NCBI RefSeq assembly: GCF_014356525.2
Contig: NC_052514.1
Location: 6,595,019-6,659,018, forward strand
Reading direction: 5' to 3'
DNA: 64,000 nt
Source of the DNA: Nilaparvata lugens
Lineage: Eukaryota; Arthropoda; Insecta; Hemiptera; Delphacidae
The translations under genes and the position numbers were made by a program. Shown here in pieces: positions 1 through 10,047 of the stretch; within the stretch, counting starts at the first letter, position 1; each line of letters begins with the position of its first letter. The notes beneath the pieces are model-generated. The model made no database searches, was not told the DNA's origin, and worked only from the letters and a program-made list of their open reading frames with translations.

Positions 1-2
1 TC

Positions 3-428
3 TACAGAGAAGAATTTGAGAAAATGCTAAAATACGAAGGTGTATATAAAAAAGCTGAGGACTTATTTCCGCTACGTAAAAGAATATACTGGTCTGGTGC
101 TCCGATTAGTGTAGAGATGACACTTGCGACCAGGCCGTTTGCCGATTGGAGGAGGTCGACACTGGTTTTCGAGGAGTGTCCAATCACCATGGAGACTACC
201 ACTCTACCAGATGACTATTATTATGAGGACGATGCAAATGAAACAGATAATTATGTGGAATTGAAAGGAGAGGGATTCGACCTGGAGGCTGTCAATGACG
301 ATTATTTGGATGATCAGATTATGGAGGATATGAAATGTCAATATATTAGCAGTTTTTCTGACAATATTCATCTTGAGCTTGGAACATGGCCGTTCTTGGC
401 CATCATGATCTTGGAAATGACGTTTTGA
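3..428 (+). CDS. Partial terminal exon of an unidentified host gene
   Basis: The frame is open from the first complete codon of the window to a TGA at 426-428, so the gene very likely begins upstream. The visible 142 residues start YREEFEKMLKYEGVYKK, continue with a basic stretch (LRKRIYW), then a Ser/Thr region and an acidic, tyrosine-rich patch (DDYYYEDD). There is no membrane segment. The opening resembles the helix-8 position of rhodopsin-family GPCRs, where NPxxY is followed by a basic amphipathic helix and a cytoplasmic tail. That is inference from a few residues; the seven-helix part is outside the window and I do not recognise the protein. No 3' splice site was seen at the left edge. 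A candidate poly(A) signal AATAAA lies at 739-744. It could also be a chance open frame, though 142 codons is long for DNA this AT-rich. Confidence 0.45.
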   Translation, partial: YREEFEKMLKYEGVYKKAEDLFPLRKRIYWSGAPISVEMTLATRPFADWRRSTLVFEECPITMETTTLPDDYYYEDDANETDNYVELKGEGFDLEAVNDDYLDDQIMEDMKCQYISSFSDNIHLELGTWPFLAIMILEMTF

Positions 429-1198
429 TTCTAGATCACAATAATTGTAAACGAGAGTGGGGTGAACACAAGAGGTATGTGACTCAGGCCAAATGAAGTA
501 GATGACTTGATGCAACCCATTCCAATACGAGAATTTTAGTTTTCATTAATATTGCAAGGCGAATCGAAAGACCACGTGAGAGGAGATTGTGATGACTACT
601 ATAATATGCAAATAAGAATACGATAATAGCGACAATAATTCATGGCATGTATAAAATGAAAAATTAATGAACTGAGAGATGAAGTAAATAATTTATTAAT
701 GATTCATACATTTATTATAGTTTTGTTTCTCTATGATAAATAAAACTTAAACCGGAATAACTGTAAGCTATTTGTAAGTACATGTATAAGACGATTCCTG
801 CCTGTATTATATCATAGATAAAGCACAGAGGGCAGAGTCCTAACAGTCAAACAGTACTAACACATGTCATAATATTAGAACTGAATAGAATCAATATTGG
901 AGAAGGTAAAAATTTATCCAGAGCAATACATCAATAAATTGGGAAGTTTGATGGAAAAAGGGCACTAAGAAATTTAGGCCCTTCTCCGTTATAGTGCTTA
1001 ATGGTTTCGCCGTCATTTTCTCCATATAACTACAAATTTGCATACCTCTATGTTTTTTCTGAACGATGCGACGACAATTTTTTAAAGGCAAGTGTCAAGC
1101 GTGAATAGGTTTATCTTTGACAGCGTTTTTCTCGAAAAGTGGTTTTTACACATGGCCCCTTTTTTCATTAGAAAAGAATTATAGCCTGATAATAAATG
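429..1198. other. 3' flank of the edge gene, noncoding
   Basis: AT-rich sequence with no supported gene. AATAAA at 739-744 is the best poly(A) signal for the exon ending at 428. The short minus-strand open frames at 204-515 and 891-1091 have no recognisable domain and biased composition, so they are not called. Confidence 0.5.
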
Positions 1199-1406
1199 TC
1201 AACCTTTGGAATTCAAATTTTCAAATCATTATTCCTGGATCAAAAATTATGTGACGAAGCAGTGTGTGATATCATAACCTCAACCTTTGGACAACATTAA
1301 CTTTTTATGAAAATTTTTGGAGAGAAATAGTACAGGCTCAGCCTAGTTTTCCTTCAATGTCATAATTATATTATGAGTGTAGTATTTTATACAATAAATA
1401 AATAAA
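1199..1406 (+). repeat. Dispersed repeat, copy 1 (LINE 3' tail-like)
   Basis: About 208 bp matched in the same orientation by 53507-53733. Both copies contain the blocks GACGAAGCAGTGTGTGAT or close variants, GGAGAGAAATAGTACAGGCT and GTATTTTATACAATA, and both end in AATAAATAAA-type sequence. A poly(A)-signal-like, TAAA-repeat end fits the 3' end of a non-LTR retrotransposon; the parent element is not identified. Confidence 0.6.
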
Positions 1407-1582
1407 CGTCTCAATTATTTACAAGTGATACAAAATAATATCAATATAGGAAGCTTCAATGTATCGACTTTCCACTAGATCTAGATTATGTAACAGTCAT
1501 TATTGTAACGTAACGTACTCCTTAGAATACAGATTTTTACTTATAGCATTGAATAATTGAGTCATTATTCATGTATCCATTG

Positions 1583-1679
1583 ATCAATTCATCTACACAT
1601 TCATTCATACAAAAATATATTAAACTATTTATCAATTTATCTACACATTCATTCATACAAAAATTTATTTTACAACTTT
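1583..1679. repeat. Tandem duplication, 48 bp unit
   Basis: Two adjacent copies of a 48 bp unit containing CTACACATTCATTCATACAA. Noncoding. Confidence 0.6.
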
Positions 1680-2438
1680 AGGAGAGATCAACCGACCCAG
1701 TTCATCTTTTTATTTTGATAGATTCTATCAAGAATACGGTTACATTCCAATTTCAAGTAAACTTTATGACTCATCAAACAATATATCGTAGATAGATGTA
1801 CTGTAGTGAGTGTGGAATCAGAGATAAAGGAAGTACTAACTTCTTTCTGGTGGAATGTAGTGAGTAGATGCATCGACGAATAATAAAGGTCCATCTTTCT
1901 CTCTCCATCTTTTCTCCATGGTAGAAGATGTTACATTGGAATCCCAATTTCTTTAATCTATGAGGTCAGGTCACTTCTTTCAATTGTCAATGATTGCACA
2001 ATCTCTTCAAGTCCATACTGTCTCGTCATTGTTTACCCTATAATCATGAAAGTAGCTTCCCAAAATAGTTACATAACGTCACTATTATCTCAACACTGTT
2101 TCTTTCTATTTAATTCACCTCTAATATTCTTATTTTCATCAACTTCAGAGACTGTTTTTTTCTCTGGTGCTGAAAATTGAATCTACACCAGTACTTCTTC
2201 TTTATTATCTTTCAAAAATGGTACATCAACAATGATTGATCAACAATCAATCAATCAACTAAATCATTAATATATATAGTAAGTAAGGTTGAATTCACTT
2301 TACTCTTCTTCTATAAGGTCTCCATACACATACTTATGAAATTTCTGAATCTCATTTTTTTTTCAAATCCTTCATCTACGATTTTTATGGTGTTAAATAA
2401 TAATATCTCTCACCATGACTAAATATTATACTTGATAG
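1680..2438. other. AT-rich noncoding DNA
   Basis: Nothing recognised. The minus-strand open frame at 1688-1894 has no domain and is treated as chance. Confidence 0.4.
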
Positions 2439-2799
2439 CCGTGTTCACACTGAACAAATGTTTGACAAACATTTTTGATGAAACAGTTTGGGCAAATGTT
2501 ATTATGTTTGACAAACAATGTTTGGCCGTGGCCAGTGTAAAGGCGTCACCAAACAAAATATTCTTATACCAAATATTCTTAACTTAAATATTCTTAACCC
2601 AAACATTTTTTATAGTGAGGGGTACAGGTTTTTAAGTTCACAGCAAACACTGGAAATGTTTGGAGGAACAGTAATTTTTTGTTTGACAAACAATGATTTT
2701 CCGAACTTTTTAAAATGTTTATCCCTGAGCCTCTCGACAAACATGTTTGCCGAACATGTATGTCGAGCATTTGCTCAGTGTGGACATTGCTTAACACGG
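2439..2799. mobile_element. MITE-like element with imperfect terminal inverted repeats
   Basis: The left end reads CCGTGTTCACACTGAACAAA. The right end, reverse complemented, begins CCGTGTTAAGCAATGTCCAC and then ACTGAGCAAATG. Interior copies of TTTGACAAACA strengthen the foldback character. No transposase frame is present, so it would be non-autonomous. The ACAC near the end recalls PIF/Harbinger MITEs, but no clean target-site duplication was seen. Confidence 0.55.
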
Positions 2800-3000
2800 A
2801 TCTAATACGAAATCAAATATTCTGTAAATAAGTTGGTCAAATTTGGTTGCTGTATGATTGTAACTTACAGTATAATTCAACTTACTACCATATTATACAA
2901 ATTTAATTCTCTGATTTCAGAAAATGAAGTTGTTTGGGTTAACGACTTTTAAATCTTCTTTAATTTTCATGCTCTAATCAATAAATGATAAAGTGTTCCA

Positions 3001-3154
3001 TGGTCCGGTTGTAAAAGTCAGTTGAGATTCACCAGTCATTAAATGCTATAAGAGCCAATCAGAGAAGAATTCATCCCAATATAGCTTTCTCTTATTGGTT
3101 ACCATGACATTGAATAATGATTAAAATCACGCAGGCTTTTGTGCAACAGGGTCT
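3001..3154. mobile_element. Degraded MITE, CCGGTTG...TTTTGTGCAAC family
   Basis: It begins TGGTCCGGTTGTAAAAGTC and ends GGCTTTTGTGCAACAGGGTC, an imperfect inverted pair. The same ends occur at 46956-47092, and a partial copy ends near 18062. No coding capacity. Confidence 0.5.
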
Positions 3155-3408
3155 ATGAGTAGCCTACTTGAAAACCATCATAGTATTTCATATCAACTTG
3201 ATGAGTTTAACGAAATTTGAGAAAGATTGAATGAGTTGAAGTGTCGATTCACGATATTTCAGTCCAGTCTTATCAGTTCTTCATTGCTGTGTTATCACTC
3301 TGCCGTCAGATAGTGACATCTAGCTGTGAGAGTTGGAACTAGCAGCTAGTTTCCAAGCAAAGTCTTCAAACAGTACATGAGTAGGGAGGAGAATGGGTGT
3401 TCTGGTCC

Positions 3409-3428
3409 AGTGTGTGTGTGTGGTGTGT

Positions 3429-3477
<49 letters not shown>

Positions 3478-3488
3478 TGTGTGTGTGT
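3409..3488. repeat. (TG)n microsatellite in the left arm
   Basis: Nearly uninterrupted TG repeats with a few GAG interruptions, mirrored by (CA)n at 6856-6941. Confidence 0.95.
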
Positions 3489-3834
3489 CATGAAGGGTAG
3501 TAGAATACTCGATTCTTAAGGTTAAATAAAAAAAAAAAAAAAAAAATTTTGTGTTATCAGTTTGTTTAGAACTTGATGAGTATAGATGAGATGTGGAATG
3601 TGGATTGTTTTTTTATTATTATTTTTTTTCTCAATTTAACTAACATTGTGTCGTTGGTCTTGGAACTATCTGTTACTATCTGTAAATAATTCTATAGTAA
3701 TTTTTTTATCGTCACTGTTTTTTTAGGGAAACCTCGTATGTGTTGAATTTCATTTTTTTTGGGATAGAAAAAAAAACCGAACAACATCAAATTATATTTC
3801 ATTGGAAAAAAAATTATCAAAGAAACAAATTTTT

Positions 3835-4200
3835 TTCTGTATAAAAAAATATTTTTTATTGGACAAAACGATATATAGACTATACAATATTTACAACAAT
3901 TTACAAACCACCCCCCCATCATCATCATGGGGGTAATGGTGATAGTGGTGGATCTCCACCACTATCACTATGTTTGGGGGGTGAGGGTGTTGGGGTGGAG
4001 GATTTTGTGGTGGAGAGTTTCGGGGTGGAGGGTTTCGGGGTGGAGGGTTTCTGGGTGGGGTTTGATGGAGGTGGATGGCGGGAGGGGGTTGGGTTGTGTT
4101 TATATATAGAGGGGGGTCAGGGGCCAATAACTCCTCCAATGTTGAGTGGGGCCTCCTCAATGTTCGGGTGGTGGCAGGGGGGGGTGTGGTGGTGTCCATC
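3835..4200 (-). pseudogene. Proline-rich terminal-exon-like block, left-arm copy
   Basis: Read on the minus strand, a polypyrimidine tract ending CTCAG precedes an open frame from 4199 down to 3891. It encodes MDTTTPPPATTRTLRR, then tandem PPRN/PPQN repeats, then a His/Tyr-rich end. AATAAA lies downstream at 3860-3855. The reverse complement of 6145-6505 is almost identical, but a one-base difference near 3910-3930 changes the frame, so this copy ends DDDGGVVCKLL instead of HHYHHYPQ. An acceptor, ORF and poly(A) signal together suggest a captured or duplicated last exon. The protein family is unknown. The frame could also be a chance by-product of a CCCCACC-rich simple repeat. Confidence 0.35.
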
Positions 4201-4389
4201 CTGAGAAAAAAAAAACAAAATGTTATTTCAGAATATTATTAGAAAATATTAATAATAATTATGCCCGAAATGAAATAAACAATGGAAAAAAAATAGTTTT
4301 AAAAAATACTATTCCAATAATTCTTAAGAGTTTTATATTATATATATATAACTCCTAAAAAATATGACCAAAAAAAAACAAGAATAAAT

Positions 4390-4476
4390 TCTGTGGCTCC
4401 TACAATATTATATGGGAGCGAGACTTGGGCATTATCCAAGAGTGTAATAAGAGCAGATTACAAACCAGATGTTTAG
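4390..4476 (+). pseudogene. LINE reverse-transcriptase fossil in the left arm
   Basis: A 28-codon open stretch reads SVAPTILYGSETWALSKS and continues to a stop at 4474-4476. YGSETW is the block typical of the region just after the reverse-transcriptase core in RTE-like and related non-LTR retrotransposons. Its counterpart in the right arm is at about 5871-5957 on the minus strand. Confidence 0.6.
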
Positions 4477-4756
4477 AAGTTGGTCAAATTTGTTTTTTTT
4501 CAAATTTAATGATTGTCAATTTATTATAATTTGATAACAGAACAATTCTTATTTTTATTTTTATAATTCAATGATTGTCAATTTAATTATTACAGAACAA
4601 TTTTCATTTTCAGGAGAAAAAAGGGGCGGAGTGGCCATCACAAACTGATCCTTGGACTTGTGGAAATTGATATTCAAATTTGTAACGTTTCCTATTTTTT
4701 AAAAAAAAAAACATGCTACAGGTGGGAATATATTATATTGGATGATAACACCAGTT

Positions 4757-5590
4757 CATTATATATGGTCATAGAATAAAAAAGAAATTCTAGCAAATAA
4801 CGTGATTAGTTACAACAAATCTGTTTGCCCCCACTTTCAAAAGAGAAAAATACTTGGTTAAAGTAAACATTTTCATTTTCGAGAAATTTGGTATCCGAAA
4901 TTCAAGTCACAAGTCGAGGGTTAAGAGTCATAGTAGCGTATCTACAAAAACCCAACTTTTCAGAAGAGCAAAAAAAAAACTATAAGTTCACACCCCCCAC
5001 TATTTCTTAGGTCTGTATTAATTTTAACATCCTGGAATTCACATATCAATCTCGTGCTTTTCATTTCGATAAATTATTGAAAGTAAATAAAGAATCTGTT
5101 CTAGTTACACTATTGTGACCACAATCAAATCCAAAAAATGTATCATTTTTTTCAGAGATAAGCTATTCTGAGAGTGATCAGTTATGAATAGTAACAATTT
5201 ATTAATTTGTCTATAAATTTTATACATGTTTATTGACATTAAATAACAAAATATGAGTGATATATGATAATATATAATCAAGTATAGAAACTGACAAGTG
5301 TCTAATAATTAGGTACTGCATTATTGAAGAACTGGAATATTGAGTACTGAAATAAAATTATTATGCTCTGAGAAGGACTGAGCATTACAAAATATAGAAC
5401 AATAACATTGAAACTAAATTCAAAAATTCCAGTCTCTTCAATGCCTATGTAGATATTATCACAAAATATTATGAAAAAACGACTCTTGAATCATACTCGA
5501 AAATGTTTCTCTATTCAATATTCTCAATCTCTTCAATATCTATATAGATATTTTATAGCAAAATATTATGAAACAATAATACTTGAATCA
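4757..5590. other. Unique spacer of the 3.6 kb inverted repeat
   Basis: AT-rich sequence without a supported gene. Near its right end an imperfect direct duplication repeats TCTCTTCAAT...TAGATATT...CAAAATATTATGAAA at about 5430-5500 and 5525-5590. No transposase frame is visible. Confidence 0.6.
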
Positions 5591-5870
5591 AACTGGTGTT
5601 ATCATCCAATATAATATATTCCCACCTGTAGCATGTTTTTTTTTTTTTTAAATAGGAAACGTTACAAATTTGAATATCAATTTCCACAAGTCCAAGGATC
5701 AGTTTGTGATGGCCACTCCGCCCTTTTTTCTGCTGAAAATGAAAATTGTTCTGTAATAATTAAATTGACAATCATTGAATTATAAAAATGAAAATAAGAA
5801 TTGTTCTGTTATCAAATTATAATAAATTGACAATCATTAAATTTGAAAAAAAACAAATTTGACCAACTTC

Positions 5871-5957
5871 TAAACATCTGGTTTGTAATCTGCTCTTATT
5901 ACACTCTTGGATAATGCCCAAGTCTCGCTCCCATATAATATTGTAGGAGCCACAGAA
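5871..5957 (-). pseudogene. LINE reverse-transcriptase fossil in the right arm
   Basis: Mirror copy of the YGSETW-type fragment at 4390-4476. Its presence at the matching place in both arms shows that it was inside the sequence before the arms were duplicated. Confidence 0.6.
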
Positions 5958-6144
5958 TTTATTCTTGTTTTTTTTTTGGTCATATTTTTTAGGAGTTATA
6001 TATATATAATATAAAACTCTTAAGAATTATTGGAATAGTATTTTTTAAAACTATTTTTTTTCCATTGTTTATTTCATTTCGGGCATAATTATTATTAATA
6101 TTTTCTAATAATATTCTGAAATAACATTTTGTTTTTTTTCTCAG

Positions 6145-6505
6145 GATGGACACCACCACACCCCCCCCTGCCACCACCCGAACATTGAGGAGGCCCCACT
6201 CAACATTGGAGGAGTTATTGGCCCCTGACCCCCCTCTATATATAAACACAACCCAACCCCCTCCCGCCATCCACCTCCATCAAACCCCACCCAGAAACCC
6301 TCCACCCCGAAACCCTCCACCCCGAAACTCTCCACCACAAAATCCTCCACCCCAACACCCTCACCCCCCAAACATAGTGATAGTGGTGGAGATCCACCAC
6401 TATCACCATTACCCCCAATGATGATGATGGGGGGGTGGTTTGTAAATTGTTGTAAATATTGTATAGTCTATATATCGTTTTGTCCAATAAAAAATATTTT
6501 TTTAT
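6145..6505 (+). pseudogene. Proline-rich terminal-exon-like block, right-arm copy
   Basis: TTTTTTTTCTCAG ends at 6144, a good 3' splice site. The frame then runs from ATG at 6146 to TGA at 6421: MDTTTPPPATTRTLRR, a Leu/Glu-containing stretch (STLEELLAPDPPLY), tandem PPRN/PPQN units, and a His/Tyr-rich tail ending HHYHHYPQ. AATAAA follows at 6485-6490. The proline repeats come from a 15 bp tandem DNA repeat. No upstream exon is identified, so the start and phase are uncertain and no function can be assigned. It would be a last exon if transcribed at all. Confidence 0.35.
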
Positions 6506-6854
6506 ACAGAAAAAAATTTTGTTTCTTTGATAATTTTTTTTCCAATGAAATATAATTTGATGTTGTTCGGTTTTTTTTTCTATCCCAAAAAAAATGAAAT
6601 TCAACACATACGAGGTTTCCCTAAAAAAACAGTGACGATAAAAAAAATTACTATAGAATTATTTACAGATAGTAACAGATAGTTCCAAGACCAACGACAC
6701 AATGTTAGTTAAATTGAGAAAAAAAATAATAATAAAAAACAATCCACATTCCACAGCTCATCTATACTCATCAAGTTCTAAACAAACTGATAACACAAAA
6801 AATTTTTTTTTTCTTTATTTAACCTTAAGAATCGAGTATTCTACTACCCTTCAT

Positions 6855-6855
<1 letters not shown>

Positions 6856-6923
<68 letters not shown>

Positions 6924-6941
6924 ACACACACACACACACAC
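6856..6941. repeat. (CA)n microsatellite in the right arm
   Basis: CA repeats with one CTCA interruption, the mirror of the TG tract at 3409-3488. Confidence 0.95.
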
Positions 6942-7470
6942 TGGACCAGAACACCCATTCTCCTCCCTACTTACATGTGAGTCTAGTGAGAGAATACTAA
7001 CCAACAGGGTGAATTTATTTTCACGTTCTATGTTGATTGAATAATATACTACAGATAGTTAGATAGATAGAGAATTCATTTTCTACATGTTTTGTACAAT
7101 AAATGATATCACTGGAATAGGCTACAAGATAAACATTTCATTCTCCAACATCTTACAGCACTGTATTGACAAACAAAAAATGAAATAGCAACTCAAAATA
7201 TAATTATATACTCTACTTTTGGAAAATATCCTTGACCGTTTAAACAACCAAGTTTGAATTTGAAAGAAAAACTCCTGGTACGCCTAACGTCATCATATTT
7301 TTAATGAATCAAAAAATTACAATGGCTACACTGTCGATGTGCAGAAGGCTATCCACTATCCGTCTAGTAGTCCGACTTGTTGGACCACTAGTCTGATCGT
7401 TTCACCACTCACGCTCCAACTCAAGCTTCAGCTTGTTCTCCAACTTCAGCCGGGTCGATGGAGAACAAAG

Positions 7471-7700
7471 GTTGGTTGGAAGTCAGATCTTCGTGTTGGA
7501 ACTCTAGTAGATCCAACTCGTCCGACTAGACTTCCAACATCTATCAACCTCATTCAGGATCCAATATCGGATCTAACATTGATTGGTTGGTTGGATGTCA
7601 GATCTTCGTGTTGGAACTCTAGTAGATCCAACTCATCCGACTAGACTTCCAACATCAATCAACCTCATTCAGGATCCAATATCGGAACTAACATTGAATG
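7471..7700. repeat. Tandem duplication, 115 bp unit
   Basis: Two nearly identical 115 bp copies beginning GTTGGTTGGA and containing GATCCAACTCRTCCGACTAG. Short complementary blocks within and around the unit (about 7345-7735) suggest the interior of a foldback element. The plus-strand open frame 7339-7644 crosses the duplication and has no domain, so it is not called. Confidence 0.75.
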
Positions 7701-7751
7701 TTGGACCACAAGTTGAACATCAAATCGAATATTATATGTCTCTCTCAACAG

Positions 7752-8294
7752 TATAGTGAGGTCCAAGTTATAATGTCAGTGCAGAAAGATAGGGAAAGAG
7801 CGTTGCAAATTCTGCAAAATTTTCCTTATCACTGCCTTTTATAGTGATAATGTCTGATACCGATATATCTGATGTAATATTAACTGTTAATTGTTTAAAA
7901 TAATCAATTTAGTCAAGAAAATAAATAATTTTGAGGTGCGTACAGATTTACGCGCCGCGAACATGAATAATTCACTTTCAATCAGCTGATTATATCTGTA
8001 TTTTTACAGAAACGGTATAAGATATAGATATGGAAAGCTTGGCATCAGCTGATTAAAAGTGAATTGCTCATGTTCGCGGCGCGTATATCTGTACGCACTT
8101 TTAATGATTTAATTATAAATTTTCAAAATTTATATTATGTTGTTGATTAGTTATATTTCTACATTGTTGGAGAACGATCTGGCAACGTTGCATAGCTAGA
8201 GAAGGATAGACTATCTGCTTTGTTGAATGATAGACAAGGATGACAACACCAATGTTAATCTAATACGGTTATTATAACTTGGACGTCACTATAG
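7752..8294 (+). mobile_element. TA-type MITE, copy 1, carrying a nested MITE
   Basis: Family ends are TATAGTGAGGTCCACG and the reverse complement CGTGGACCTCACTATA (slightly diverged here). Other copies are at 22716-23315, 25593-26612 and 46212-46584. All share inner blocks such as GATGTAATATTAACTGTT and GATAGACAAGGAT. Ends in TA fit the Tc1/mariner superfamily (inference). No transposase. The body is split by the element at 7936-8098. Confidence 0.75.
7936..8098. mobile_element. 163 bp MITE with about 55 bp inverted repeats, nested
   Basis: It begins GTGCGTACAGATTTACGCGC and ends with the near-perfect reverse complement GCGCGTATATCTGTACGCAC. The arms run through CGCGAACATGA and ATCAGCTGATT. 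It sits inside the TA-type MITE at 7752-8294, so it inserted later. Confidence 0.85.
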
Positions 8295-8452
8295 TAGTGT
8301 AAACTCAATAGAAAGTTCACTATAACTACACTATAGTAGTGAAAACCCAATAGAAAATTCAAAATATTGGTGAGAGAAATAGTTGCTCCTACAGAGTGGG
8401 GAGAATAGATTCAGTTGATGTTTCCTCCCAACTATTACTTTCTATGTTCGAA

Positions 8453-8548
8453 TTCTTTATTGATTCATACAATAAGGACATCATCAAAATGATAGGGAGA
8501 GGAAAAATAATTTAACATTGTGCTATTCCTCTCCCAAATTTAGATAAG
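8453..8548 (-). repeat. Short dispersed repeat, LINE 3'-tail-like (diverged copy)
   Basis: Contains the complementary pair GGGAGAGGAAAAAT...ATTCCTCTCCCAAATTTAGA seen in better copies at 17053-17158 and 59555-59650. Confidence 0.4.
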
Positions 8549-8700
8549 ATTACACATAGTCCGAAATAGGTTGAGTATTGTTGTTGTTCACTTCACAAAA
8601 TGTTCAGACCTCAATTATTTCAACAAAGTAGATTTTCAAATTTATATTCTTCAAAACCAAACATGGAAGAAATATTTAACATTATTATCACTAAAATAGG

Positions 8701-8858
8701 AAATATTAACCTATTAAAGAAATAATTTTGCAGGACCAGAAAACAAACTTAATATTCTAATGCACTTCCTATGTTTCTAGGAAATATTCACATACTAAAG
8801 AAATAATTTTGCAGGACCAAAAAACAAACCTTATATTATAAAGCACTTCCTATAAATA
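8701..8858. repeat. Tandem duplication, 81 bp unit
   Basis: Two adjacent units share AAAGAAATAATTTTGCAGGA and a GCACTTCCTAT end. Noncoding. Confidence 0.65.
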
Positions 8859-8943
8859 TAAAGAAAATAAAAATCTCAGTACCCTTTTTTTTGAAATATT
8901 TCAAAAAAAGGGTACTTGGATTTTTATTTTTTTTATATTTATA
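8851..8943. repeat. Hairpin with about 45 bp arms
   Basis: AGTACCCTTTTTT and its complement AAAAAAAGGGTACT flank GAAATATTTC, with AT-rich arms extending to both sides. A loosely similar half, AAAAGGGTACTGGGATTTAT, occurs near 40450. It may be a very short foldback MITE. Confidence 0.6.
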
Positions 8944-9109
8944 TCACATGTGGCCCTATACAGAAAAGAGATAAAAATTTAGCACTTTTTATATTTCTTC
9001 CGTTCATTTTAGTTTTAACCGATGTTTTCTATCCAGTATTTCATTGATAAGTGACATAATGATCTCACCGTATTTCTATTTCATTTTATTTTTATACGTA
9101 GGTACTAAA

Positions 9110-9440
9110 CAACATTCTGTTGCCTACCCCTAGAGCAAGACAGGAAAGAAAGGGAAGGCGAATGACGTACAGAGCAGTGATACAGCTGATACAGATGGAG
9201 CGAGCGAAGCGAGTCCGCCGGCCGGAGGAAGAATGTAGGTGAGAATGAAAGCGAGAACGGCCTTGACCCAGTTATAATGAACTTGGCATTGCAGCTCCAC
9301 TCAGTGACCTTGCCGCTTACTCTTTCAAGGACGACTGCTTTCCCTCTCCAACACAGTCAGCTGACTGTGACGTCATCATGTTCATGACGTCATATCCATG
9401 TTTGAGATATCTAAATGCTTCAACCAGTGAACGCAAAACA
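9110..9440. promoter_or_regulatory. GC-rich patch with two CRE palindromes
   Basis: Richer in GC than its surroundings. It contains two perfect TGACGTCA palindromes at 9368-9375 and 9385-9392, 17 bp apart, the consensus bound by CREB/ATF-family bZIP proteins. A GTGAGA donor-like site lies at about 9238. No coding exon is recognised next to it, so a promoter or enhancer role is inference from composition and motifs only. Confidence 0.3.
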
Positions 9441-9823
9441 ACCATGGAATAAATACCCTTACGCGATTCTTGGTATCTTATCCCGTATTCTTTATGAGTT
9501 CTATGATATTTAATTATAAGATTTTTTTTATATTCAATTATATTTTTTTTTATAAATGTAGAAGGATCTTGTTCTTCTCAAATCACAACTTCTATAATTG
9601 GTTTACCAATGTACTCAAAGAGATTATGATTATTGTTTTTTTTTAGATTAGGAAGAATACCGTACTTTAGAAACTGAACATTATACACTGACTAGGGAAA
9701 GAGATACAGGGAGGCCAAGGAAAAGATGAGTGCCGTACCTAGTACGCTAGACCTAAAACTAATCACCTAATCACCTAATCTCCGGAACACTAGACCTAAT
9801 CCTTGAAATAGATTTATTTATTC
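9441..9823. other. AT-rich noncoding DNA
   Basis: Nothing recognised apart from short T-runs and repeated CTAGACCTAA / TCACCTAATC words near 9740-9800. Confidence 0.4.
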
Positions 9824-10047
9824 ACTAGCCGTCAGGCTCGCTTCGCTCACCATATCCGTCTAGCCAGGGGGCTCCGCCCCCTGGACCCACGACTGGATCG
9901 TCAAAGAGTGAGATCAGCAGGCTCGCTTCGCTCGCCTGCATTTTTCATTTGGGCATTTTTATCATATGTTAGGACAATCCAGTCGGGGGTTCAGACTAAA
10001 CGTCTGGCTAAACGGATATGGCGAGCGAAGCGAGCCTGACGGCTAGT
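9824..10047. mobile_element. 224 bp palindromic MITE, CTAGCCGTCAGGCTCGC family
   Basis: Left end ACTAGCCGTCAGGCTCGC; right end GCGAGCCTGACGGCTAGT. The inverted repeats run about 38 bp through CGCTTCGCTC and CATATCCGT. The interior holds GGGGGCTCCGCCCCC and a second GGCTCGCTTCGCTCGCC block. No coding capacity. Confidence 0.85.

Larger units (their letters stand above)
3381..4756 (+). repeat. Left arm of a 3.6 kb inverted repeat
   Basis: This arm is matched in reverse complement by 5591-6971 almost base for base; differences are mostly homopolymer and microsatellite length changes and one-base indels. The outer end is GTAGGGAGGAGAATGG followed by (TG)n; the inner end is GATAACACCAGTT. From outside in, the arm holds the microsatellite, a proline-rich exon-like block on the minus strand (3835-4200) and a LINE reverse-transcriptase fossil (4390-4476). 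The 834 bp spacer is unique. Confidence 0.85.
5591..6971 (-). repeat. Right arm of the 3.6 kb inverted repeat
   Basis: Reverse-complement partner of 3381-4756. It starts AACTGGTGTTATCATCC and ends with (CA)n followed by CCATTCTCCTCCCTAC. It carries its own copies of the LINE fossil (5871-5957, minus) and the proline-rich exon-like block (6145-6505, plus). Confidence 0.85.
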
